From the NCBI GenBank assembly GCA_963556195.1, contig OY744535.1:87746449-87810448 (forward strand): DNA of 64,000 nt, given 5' to 3'. The notes below the pieces were generated by a model. The model ran no database searches. It saw nothing but the letters and a program-made list of their open reading frames with translations, and was not told the DNA's origin. Source of the stretch: Sepiola atlantica (lineage: Eukaryota > Mollusca > Cephalopoda > Sepiida > Sepiolidae). Shown piece after piece: positions 46,501-56,909 of the stretch. Position 1 is the first letter of the stretch. The number at the start of each line of letters is the position of its first letter. The position numbers and the translations under genes were made by a program.

Positions 46501-47117
46501 AAAGTGTTGACTCATTCAATTTCCAACCGAATTTCGTGCTACCCACTTTCTCTCTTTCTTTCTCTTAAAAAGTGTTGACTCATTCAATTTCCAACCGAAT
46601 TTCGTGCAACCTACTTTCTGTCTGCCTTTTTGTCAAAAAGTGCTGACCTATTCAATTTCCAACCGAATTTCGTGCAACCCACTTTCTCTCTTCCTTTCTC
46701 TCAAAAAGTGTTGACTCATTCAATTTCAAACCGAATTTCGTGCAACCCACTTTCTCTCTTCCTTCCTCTCAAAAAGGGTTGACTCATACAATTTCCCTCC
46801 GAATTTCGTGCAACCCACTTTCTCTCTTCCTTTCTGTGAAAAAGTGTTGACTCATTCAATTTCCAACCGAGTTTCGTGCAACCCACTTTCTCTCTTCCTT
46901 TCTGTCAAAAAGTGTTGACTCATTCAATTTCCAACCGAATTTCGTGCAACCCACTTTCTCTCTGCCTTTCTGTCAAAAAGTGTTGACTCATTCAATGTCC
47001 CACCTAATTTCGTGCAACCTACTTTCTCTCTTCCTTTCTCTCAAAAAGTGTTGACTCATTCAATTTCCAACCGAATTTCGTGCAAGCCACTTATTCTCTT
47101 ACTTTCTCTCAAAAAGA
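43525..47117. repeat. Satellite array, 68-bp monomer, about 53 copies
   Basis: The monomer is GTGTTGACTCATTCAATTTC followed by CAACCGAATTTCGTGCAACC and a pyrimidine-rich third (CACTTTCTCTCTTCCTTTCT, then CTCAAAAA). I counted 68 bp in a typical unit. Multi-monomer blocks recur: the block starting at GACTAATTC appears at about 44341, 45155, 45628 and 46237, spaced close to 12, 7 and 9 monomers, and the GAAGCGAATTT variant at about 43883 recurs near 44830 (14 monomers). Each unit has the word TGACTCA, the AP-1/bZIP consensus. 68 is not a multiple of 3, so no long frame is maintained. The right end runs directly into PLE B. Confidence 0.95.
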
Positions 47118-47121
47118 GTTG

Positions 47122-48719
47122 GCTATTAAGTCACTACGTAGTGATGATGATAGCATAATACTACCAGTAGAGAAGGGCAATAATACAATGTTTACTGATA
47201 GAGCAGAATATTCGACCAAATTGGCAGATCCAGTGGGATCAGGTAGTTAGTGTAAAGTAAAAAAAAGAACCTGACTTTGAAAAGAGATAGGAAGCTGTCA
47301 CAGATCCTTAGTAAAAACAAGAACCATTATTCCACATGCAAAATACAGACAGCAGGCGCGATAATAGAGCAAGCTACTACCCCTATAGGGCTTCCTGAGC
47401 TTCACAAAGACCATATTCCATTAATGTCTATTGTCAGCGCCCGAGGTTGATCATGCCATACAATGAGCTGATTTCTGGTAGATATGATCAGTCAACTCAC
47501 AGGCAAATGTCCATGGTATGTCAAGAATTCAGCTCAGATAGTAAGTCTAGATGTAGTGAGTTTCTTCACAAAATTTCCCACTGATGAGACCCTGATAAGG
47601 GTACGAGTTAGGTTGATTACAAATCCTTCATTGAAGGAACGCACGTGTATCCCAATTGATAATCTAATTGAGATGTTGACATTCTGCATATAAAATGCAT
47701 ACTTAGTGATGGGATCTTACATATACTGACTGGAAAAAGGTCTAGCATTGGGTTCACCATTGTCCTTAGTATTAGCCAATATATAGATAGAATACTTCGA
47801 GGAAATAGCGTTACAATGAACACTACTACAGCCAACAATGTGGCTGCGATTTGTAGATGACACATTCATACTCTGACCTCACCAAAATGGCTTCAAATAT
47901 TACTGGACCATGTGAACTCTCTCCCCTGTATCTATACAGTTCACGGTGGAAAAAGAACAAAAGAACAAAATATCCTTCCTAGATGGGCTTATAACTCGCA
48001 CTGACTAAGGGTTTAGGTCATCTGTGTATTGAAAGTCAACTCTCACTGGACACTATCGAAATTCCAACTCTCACCATCCATATAATGTAAAGAAAGGAAT
48101 TGTCCGGTGCCTACAATATCGGGCAAAGACAATATATAGTAACAACGATACTTATAAATATGAGTTGGATAGTTTAAGAGAAACCCTCCACCGAAACAAC
48201 TACCCAAAGATCGTGACATCAGCTTCAACAAATCTAGACGCATCACAAAAGGACACCACCCGAAAACTCGCCACATTGGTTATACCATATATGAAGGGGC
48301 TTGTAGGAAAATATCCAATGAATATGTAATACATACAACATCAGAGCAGTAATCAGGAGCAACTCAACTCTCCGAAAGCATCTTGTGAGAGTCAAACCCC
48401 TTACAGAAAAAGTCACGGCTAAGAACTGTGTGTATGCGATTCTATGTAAGTGTGGAAAAGTATATAAAAGTGAGACATGCCGTCTACCAAAAGTAAGGCT
48501 AGCAGAACACCGGAAAGCCGTAATACGTAGAGAAATCAAAGATTCGGGTATGGCTGGCCACATATAGAAGGAAAAGGGACCCTATCTACTCTCATGGGAT
48601 GAAGTAAAAATTATAGATAGAAAAGAAGGGTGGAAAGTAAGACGACTCAAAGAAGCAGCGCATATGTTAGGCGACAATGACTTACTGAGCATACCTAGTA
48701 TAGAATTAAATACAACATG
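47122..48719 (+). pseudogene. Penelope-like element B, RT and GIY-YIG
   Basis: PLE protein blocks appear in three alternating frames: AIKSLRSDDDSIILPVEKGN (finger motif, 47122 onward, K-G kept), then YVKNS..IVSLDVVSFFTKFPTDETL (motif A, about 47520-47600), GLALGSPLSLVLANIYIEYF (motif B, about 47735-47795), WLRFVDDTFIL (motif C with the two D, about 47841-47873), KISFLDGLI, and the GIY-YIG nuclease VYAILCKCGKVYKSETCR...LAEHRKAV (about 48430-48530). The C-terminus is WDEVKIIDRKEGW and LKEAAHMLG, ending at a stop near 48720. Many frameshifts and stops inactivate it. The 5' end is missing: the element starts at the satellite edge, inside the RT. Confidence 0.88.
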
Positions 48720-48812
48720 ATAACCTATAATTATAAATAATAGATAAGTAGTGATGTACAGTGGTAAGTAGTTTTATCAAAAAACAAGACTAGGTTTAAG
48801 GTCATACTAGAA

Positions 48813-49100
48813 TTGTCTGCAAGCTGCCGTGGATATAATACTAAGTACAATTCAATTCTAAGTGACAGTCATCTGAAGGTTGAAGGTTCAATCCTCAGTG
48901 CGGGCAATACAAAGAATTGCGTATTTCTGAAGACTTGTTCCCAGTCAAGGCAGATGGAACGAGAGCATTGGTACCCTGTGGATGTAACGAAGGGTTTCGT
49001 TCGAAATTCCGTCTAGATTTCCGAGTTCGACAAAGTACACCTGAAGAAGGCCGGAGGTTACATCGATTGAAATGTTTTGATAAAACACCCAAAATTAGAA
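48813..49100 (+). repeat. PLE B 3' flank with B-box-like and hammerhead-like words
   Basis: Contains GGTTCAATCC (48889-48898), identical to an RNA polymerase III B box but without a good A box or T-stem. At 49039-49085 it has CTGAAGA, an extra A, GGCC...GATT and GAAA, closely similar to the motif at 8526. Stem I is missing here. It is probably the terminal repeat of a PLE or a short tRNA-derived element. I cannot decide which. Confidence 0.35.
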
Positions 49101-49425
49101 CAGTAGTCCGATTATACCAAATTCTACTAATAACTATAGAAGTTAATATAACATTTGTGATGGTTTTAATAACAGATCTGAATAATTGAACATAGGTATG
49201 AATGAGTTAATAATTCTTGTCTGAATACCGTGATAAGTACACACCACAACTTTTTAAACTCATTGAATGCCTGGTAAACAAATAACTTTTAGTTAGATAT
49301 CGTTGTCAATTTGGATATCTACATTGAACATTTCATATAAGACCTGAAATAGAAACACTCTTAGTTCCTTTTTATTCAAACACATGTATTTTGATTATTT
49401 CTGTTGTAAGACAGGTGTATATACA

Positions 49426-49464
<39 letters not shown>

Positions 49465-50383
49465 TCTTTAGAACTATTTGAATTACTCTGTTTTAAATTT
49501 AGGTTTATTTAGTAGTATTGTAGACACAATATTTTAGTTAACAATAGAAATAGCTGCATACGTTGTAGTTATGCAGTTGTGTCGCCCTGGTATTTGTTAA
49601 TATATCACATTTGTGTTTTGAGTAAGATAGGTAAGGCAATACACCTCTGAAACAGCTTGCCTATACTTTCGCATACTAATAATGTTATTTATTAAAACCT
49701 CCTTCCATCAATAAAATCAATGTTATATCGGTAACTATTGATTTATTATCAGAAACTGATATGTTTATGTTATTTATCAAAACTTTATCAAACATTAACC
49801 AGTACTTATTTATGTATTTATTGTGTTAAACTTGTCTTTAAATATCTGTAAATATTATCTTAACGGATGTATATTCCTTATTAAGTTAATAGATTTTCCA
49901 GTCAAGCAACGGTGAAGTTGCTTTATACGTAGCGATGACTATTATTATTATTTAGGATTTTGGTGCTTAATATTTACTTTCATCACTTTACAAGTACTTT
50001 CTTTTTCGTATCCTTATATTTTGAAATAGTTATGTTTAACTTAACCATGATTGCCTGTTTTATTTATATATTTAGAAAACAATTTATGTTAATTTATGTT
50101 TTCATAATTAGCTGTTCGGCCATTTCACCTTGGTAATATTATGCGTATTACCGTCTTACTAAAACAGAACAATCAATGTTTTCGTCGTGGAAGATTTTGT
50201 GTAATTTTCTGGAAGCGACATATAAATTTCATCGAAGAGCCAGCATATATGAACGATCTTGATGGTACATATACTTGTTGTGCTATTTATCTATGTGCGA
50301 CACAGACTGTCAAAGTGCAGAACATTTTTTGGAGTTTCGAAAAAATACCGAAAAATAACTTGGTCACTAGAATTTAGAGTAAT

Positions 50384-50388
<5 letters not shown>
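49101..50388. other. Unassigned AT-rich sequence with TA array
   Basis: No domain recognised. A 78-codon frame at 50141-50377 has no known match. Confidence 0.45.
49427..49462. repeat. (TA)n array
   Basis: About 36 bp of TA. Confidence 0.93.
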
Positions 50389-50461
<73 letters not shown>

Positions 50462-50510
50462 TATATGTATACACATATATATATACACATATATATATAT
50501 ACATACATGC

Positions 50511-50535
<25 letters not shown>
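50389..50535. repeat. Compound (TA)n array
   Basis: About 70 bp of pure TA, then TA broken by CATATA and GTATACACATA steps, then pure TA again. Confidence 0.93.
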
Positions 50536-50542
<7 letters not shown>

Positions 50543-53500
50543 TACATGCATGTGTACACATTTTTGCGAATATTCTATTTTTGTGAGGGTCAACAAGAAC
50601 CAAATAAGTGAGATAGGTTACATTCAGAAAGCGACTTACTCTAATGAGCGTTGTTTTGAAATCGTGTATGTGAAAGAGAAAGGGGATAATAGCGATGTGA
50701 AGAAGAGAGAGAGACTAATAGGCGTAGATAAAGGTAGAATATATTCATTTTAACTAACTTATGGTGTTCTTGATGACCTGAGCAACACAGGGTCATCATA
50801 GAAAACGTTGTCAAATTGAAAAGGAAATAATAAAGTAAAATTTGTAAATAAGATTATATGCTGTGACAAACCCCACTTTCTGTCACGTGTTCACATTTAT
50901 TCACTTTTGCTATTTTAACGGTGGCATTTTACCGGTGCTACTGCGTACCATTTACTTTTTAAAACATTTAATAATCGTTGCTTATTCAAATGTGTATACT
51001 AAAACTAAAATATAGTATATCGAAAGATGTTATTTATATGTTGTTATTTAAAAATGCGTATTTGTTTCTAAACATATGAACACTCAAATCAATAAAATGC
51101 ATTAAAGTAATAAGCAAACAATGAATCTATTAAATTTATCGTGGAATTTCCACGGAGCTTATTAGTAAAAACATATTTTCAATAATACTCATCTTCGATC
51201 TTATGGTTCTGTTCAGTCTTAGAAGATCACTCCTCCTAATGTTGTATCTTATCTATTTGGGTTCAGTGTATTGCTTATCAGCAGAGGTGCCCATACCAAG
51301 GGATGCTGACGGGGCTGCTCAGGAATTTTAGGCAAGAGTGCAATTGTCATAGTACGGTGGCTTTTTTCAAAACCTGAACTGAACGTTATTCTGACTTCCT
51401 GCACTGAAGACAAATAATAGTTGACATGTTATTGTAAGCGATTCCTATAGATAATGTGTTCCTTGAATTTCAATTGTTAAATGTTGAGAATAGCCAATAT
51501 ATAATAACAGGGTCCGTCGTTAGCGTGTTTTAGGTTACTTGATTTATGTTTTTTATTTTATTTTTTGTTAAACACATACAGTTAAGAAGACGATATTTTG
51601 TTGTTTAATTCTTTTCTGTGAAATAGACAGTTGGTGTTCGGTAGGGTGGACGAATATTTTCATTTCTGTCGCACATGGCACGCGGCGTTCGAAGTTGTTA
51701 AAGTTAACCGACACCCAGTTAACGGCGACGCGAAACATTCTTACAAACCTCGATGGTTGTGAGACGACGATGTGTTTGTCTGACTTAACATTCGGATATG
51801 TATCATTATTGGCTCGGCGAAAGAGACACGGTTGTATGAGATGGGGTTTCTTATTGGTAGGAGGTGGTAGTATCTCGATGTTGAAACTGACAAGGTTATT
51901 TCAGACAATACGTCTAATAAAGTGTTAGTAAATTGTTTCAATAATTTTGTTTCAATTATATTCATATATATGTAAGCCGACGTATCCGGTAGTTTGTTTA
52001 CTTCCATTTTTGTTTTGCTTTTTCTATTGTTTTTAAATATATGCTTTTTTTAATTTGAAATTTTTAATAGAATGTTCAATAATACACCCTATACTAATTC
52101 ATCCCCCACTAAAAAAAAACTTATTTAGGCGATTATATATGAGCAGGCTACAAAACTTGGCGGTTAAATTTATTTTGAAAAAAAACATATTTATTTTTAG
52201 AATTTAAAGTGGACAATATTTTTCGCATAATGTAAAATGACCACTTACTTGTGAGCCACCAGGCAGTAAGGATCACCTACTTCTGATAGCGGGTTAAGGA
52301 CATATACCGAACTCTTTTTTAAAGAAGATAAACTTGTGTGTGTGGGTGGGTGTATTGGAGGATATAACAAAGCTTGGGCATTTTTTATGGTGAAAAATTA
52401 ACACGTAATTTAAAAAAATTACTTTTCAGCATTTACAAAAGAAATTATATCGCCTTGAGATTATTTTACTAAAAATAATATAGGAAAAAAACTAACATGA
52501 TGTTTTTCATTAAATAAGGAAAATGGCACATGGAACTGTATATATCTATTATAATGGCACAGGTAAAAATGGCACTAATAATAAATTCACAAGTAGATAT
52601 ATAGAAAAAATGGCATAGTGGAAAAATATAGATGAGAATCTAAGAGTGTGCTTATCGAAGGCTAAGATACAACACATGAAAGGAAAGCAATAGCCAATTC
52701 GTAGATAAAATCTTCAGCAAAATTGCCGCACCCACATCAAAAATGAAATTCTACTTTTTATGCGTCTACAGACGTCATTTCTGATGGTCCAAAGAATAAA
52801 GAACACCAACTATCAATGTGTTTGTTTTTTAATTGTCTTCATTTCATGTGTCTTATTTTGATTATTGCAAGTACAGAGGGGGGGGGGCAGGGCAGATACA
52901 TAACACAATTCTGTCAGATTTAAAAACATCCAAAGCGGGTGTGGTTAAAAATAGAACTCAATAAATGTATGCATCGGTATATGAAACAAAAAGAGAACGT
53001 ATAATTACATAAATAGATTTGCGTTTACTTTTCCTCCGGCAGACGCGTGTGTGACGGGCGGATATAGTTTAGAAATATTGCTCTTGATAATTCTGCACGA
53101 TCATAATGGAACATGTAAAAATTTCACAAGTAAAAATGGCAGACGTGCATAACTAAGACACATCGCACCGTGCAAAAACATAGAAAGAAACACATATTAA
53201 GTGGAAGATGAATATTCATTGTTGTTGTTGTCAGCTGTTCAAGTATTTCAGCGAGAACATGTGGCGGTGTAGGTGTCATTATGATGTTTGTTAAGTGAAC
53301 GGTTAAAATGTCATGTGTAAATATGGTACAAATTGATGAATTGGGAAAAATGGCAAATCAATATGAAAGTCTCACAATGTGTTTATAAAATTCAAAACTA
53401 CAATGTATACAGCGAAAATATAAAAAAGTTTATTAAATCAAATAAAATATATACCAATATTTAAAAGTAAGGTACATCTGTAGATGATATTCATCTTTTA

Positions 53501-53700
53501 AGGCGATTACGTGTGAAGATTATGAATAACTCACGTATATTTTTCAAACTCGCGATTGTTCAGTAATATCCGATTGAAATAAAAAAAAATCATATTAGAA
53601 AGACTTCCACTCTTAAAAAAAAAAATTAAAACCAATTTTGTTTAGATTAGAAATAAGAATCATCTATGTATGAAAAATTGAATTATTGACAAAGAAAATA
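50536..53700. other. Unassigned AT-rich sequence
   Basis: No domain recognised. Between about 52520 and 53360 the words AAAAATGGCA and ATGGCAC recur irregularly (for example 52522, 52553, 52568, 52608, 53137, 53350), perhaps a faded repeat. A G-run lies at 52878-52886. Confidence 0.45.
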
Positions 53701-53714
53701 TTGCGAATACTGGC

Positions 53715-54190
53715 CAAGCATATTATTTCCCGCTCATTTTTTTACGGAGGGCATACACAAGCTTGTAAATCATATGCATGCATTTTTAAACAATTTATTT
53801 CACTTTAAGATGCTGAAACTTATATTATTGAATAACATTGTTCAAATGTATTCTTTCATTTGTTAAAATCGAATATATTCCTGTTGACGGAGTTTAGTCT
53901 TATCTTATTGAAAAAAAAAACATTAGACAGATTCACATTGGTAAGCACTAGCAAGTCAGGAAACCCACGTCGTCTGAACTGAATTCGGAAAGAAATCTTC
54001 CCTCTAAATGAACTATCAACGGTTGGTGAGTGTTCATCTCTTGATGTCATTAGAAATGATAATAATGTATATATGAACCATATATAAATTCATAAACACA
54101 ATTGCTTATGTAATATTTACTCATATTTGTTGCTGGAGGGTGTACACTAGCTTTTACATCATATGCACGCTATAATTTTAAAGAAATGTT
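53715..54190. repeat. Diverged direct repeat pair
   Basis: About 53715-53795 and 54105-54190 share TATT..C.CATTTTT, GGAGGG..TACAC.AGCTT, A.ATCATATGCA.GC and TTTAAA in order, about 390 bp apart. It is an old local duplication of unknown class. Confidence 0.5.
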
Positions 54191-54963
54191 AACATTTAAA
54201 TGTATTCATGAATTATTTTGTCTGGTAGGGTTTCCCCATAAACCCTAATGAATGTATATTAATGATGTTTTTTAAAGTTTAGCATTACTACGACTATTAA
54301 AAAATTATTCTTGTACTTTTCAGCTTTCAGACTGAGATGAAAATATATTATCCGTTCAGTTTTCAATAAAGCTATAATAATCCCTTCTGAACTCAAGGTG
54401 TACCAATTAAAAAGGTGTGATATCCTTTACATTAAAACAAATGATGCGTCCAACTATATCCTCGTGCTGAGTAAGCAAGACAATAAGAACGGTTTAATAA
54501 GATCTCGAGTGTCTCGGTGTATGTATCTCTCTCGCTATTTTATTTAAATCATTTAACGTATCTGCTATTCCAGAAATTATCTCGTGTTAAAAATCTATAA
54601 AATATATTAATGTGTGTTAGTCGAAGAAAATAGGTTAGAGAAAGTATATAAAAACATAAAGTAATGTAAAATACAATTTAAGTAGCCCCAAATATTTATG
54701 TGCCCTACCTCTATTCCTCTTTCCAAAACAACGATGCGAACACAATCCCACTCATGAAGTTAAATAAGTATATAGTATGTTAAGGAAATTTAACCCGTAT
54801 TTATAAAACACTAATTAAAATAGGTTTCCAAAATATAAGTTTATTTCGACTATATAAGGATGCAAACAAGAGTGCAGCAAAAGCATCTAATATGGCGTTA
54901 TGAGCCTAGTAACCAAATACATATTATTCGTCATTATATATCGAGTAACGTGTGAACTTCCTG

Positions 54964-54966
<3 letters not shown>
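54191..54966. other. Unassigned AT-rich sequence
   Basis: No recognisable feature. Confidence 0.5.
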
Positions 54967-55037
<71 letters not shown>

Positions 55038-55038
55038 C
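54967..55038. repeat. (TA)n(TG)n array
   Basis: About 60 bp of TA followed by a short TG run. Confidence 0.95.
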
Positions 55039-55359
55039 AAACAACCATGTATATCTATTGAATTGCAGTAGATGATGACAATTTAATTCGATTAATGGCA
55101 ATGTGCTCTCCTGTAGAAAGTTCCGTGTAATTAAAAAATATGCGAATATGTTATAAGTAATTTCTTATTACAGTGTCCATTCCAGACCAAAGTCTGTACA
55201 TCGTTTTCTCTTTGGCAATCATACACACCACTGGAGAGTTTCCAGACATACTCTAAGAGGTCATCTCTAATTATTCATATCGCTCATCAGTTGGACACAA
55301 AGTGTGACAATGTATATGCATTCAGACTTATATACGCATACACACAACTTAATACATCA

Positions 55360-55367
55360 ATATATAC

Positions 55368-55453
<86 letters not shown>
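55360..55453. repeat. (TA)n array
   Basis: About 94 bp of TA with a CATA interruption. Confidence 0.95.
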
Positions 55454-55456
<3 letters not shown>

Positions 55457-55807
55457 TATAGTATGCATTAAGCTACTTGTTGTTGATGTAGTTTTTTGCG
55501 TAGATCATTTACAAGACAGGTGATAATTTCGCCTCGTCTATGAATTAAAACTAATAATACGACAAAGCGAAACATGAGACACATGATTCGAACGTGTACT
55601 TAAAAAAGGGTGTTCTATAGCGGTGAATAAATCTTCCGACTTAATTCAATACCATAAGTCACAAAATATAATACTATTGTAAACCGTGGAGTGTATTTAT
55701 ATGAGTCTGTTCCATGGAGATATTCTTTGCAGAAATATTATCGTTATGTCAAAGGTCCTCAAGCTCCAGATGTAGTATCTTAACATTGCCTATTACATTA
55801 CAACATT

Positions 55808-55878
55808 GCTCAGTAATTACTGAGGCGGGAAATATTAGCCAATTTAGCTAATATTTCCCACCTCACGAATTACTGAGC
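55808..55878. repeat. 71-bp hairpin, 32-bp arms
   Basis: The left arm 55808-55839 (GCTCAGTAATTACTGAGG...) and right arm 55847-55878 pair at 29 of 32 positions around a 7-nt centre. Right of it at 55948, ACCTGAAGACG...TTTGAAACC resembles PLE-terminal CTGAAGA/GAAAC words but does not form a convincing stem II. It may be the start of a decayed element running to about 56330. Confidence 0.7.
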
Positions 55879-56339
55879 CTTGTTGCATCCACGAACGCTT
55901 CCTCTCTTGGACTTTTTACCCTCTAAATGTTATCTATTTTGGCTGCACCTGAAGACGTTGGTTTCTAGAGTTTAACTTTGAAACCTATCAATTTATTTCT
56001 CGTGCCTTCTAACGGCCTTCCTACAAACCACTTTCTCCGCAAGACTTTTTGACACCGGATTTTTTTTACAATTGGACACTTGTTTGCATTCGGGCAGCTT
56101 TTTTCTTTGTTTTTCCCCCCACAATCTTTGTTTTACTTTTTCAGATTGGAAATCTTGGCTTTTTGCCAACTTATCTATACCAGCAATGTCCTCTGATAAT
56201 AAGATCATGATCTTTGAAAAGCCTGGCTTAAGGAAAAAAATAATGCAATAAATTGCTTTATTGCGGAATATACCTTGCATTGGGCAACTGAATTGAAACA
56301 AGATCTGCCTCCGTCGCTTTTCTAATTCCTTTTCATCCT
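55879..56339. repeat. Repeat-derived sequence, includes dispersed repeat copy 2
   Basis: 56165-56240 matches 38690-38770 (GCCAACT.ATCTAT, TCTGAT.ATAAGAT, ATCTTTGAAAAGCCTG.CTTA). The 102-codon minus frame at 55993-56301 is not recognised and is probably incidental. Confidence 0.45.
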
Positions 56340-56398
<59 letters not shown>

Positions 56399-56700
56399 TA
56401 TATATATATGTATACAATATGCTATATATACGATTTACAATGTATATATATATATATATATACTATGCATATATAGACAAGATATACATATTCTATATAC
56501 TATATTTATACATAAACTATATACACAATATATACTTCATATATAAATATATATGCATACTATATATATATATATATGCATACTATATATATATGCATAC
56601 TATATATATATATATATCTATTTATTCATATAACATATATATATACTATATATATACATAAATATATATACATCTATATATACTATATATATGTATATAA
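56340..56700. repeat. Compound TA-rich array
   Basis: About 360 bp of TA runs with ACTATATA, GCATA and CATAAA interruptions. It stands left of PLE C. The tyrosine-rich frame 56419-56661 is a repeat product. Confidence 0.92.
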
Positions 56701-56909
56701 GAGATAAAAATGATAAACTAATTGATAGCTGTTTTTATATTCTTATCACCGTTTCGTTTTTATTGTAAGACTTACTCAAGATGATAGCTATGAGTAAATT
56801 GTTATGCACATCTGAATATCTTATTAGTATTCATCATCGTCTCTGGTTCGCAGTTAAAGGCTTCTTGTCTTTTTTTGATTTCTGCAAGTATCTGTCCATT
56901 GGTGATTAA

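Noticed and set aside
46332..46568. 78-codon frame inside the satellite
   Set aside because: The 68-bp period shifts the frame every unit; it stays open only by chance.
43525..47117. CRISPR-like regular repeats
   Set aside because: Units are head-to-tail without unique spacers, 68 bp long and imperfect: a eukaryotic satellite, not a CRISPR array.
48889..48898. A tRNA gene at GGTTCAATCC
   Set aside because: The T-stem does not pair and no cloverleaf or A box fits.
49039..49085. Complete hammerhead ribozyme after PLE B
   Set aside because: CTGAAGA and GAAA are present, but stem II is poorly paired and no stem I partner exists, so it was kept only as a terminal-repeat word.
55946..55985. Hammerhead at CTGAAGACG...TTTGAAACC
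   Set aside because: No acceptable stem II or stem I.
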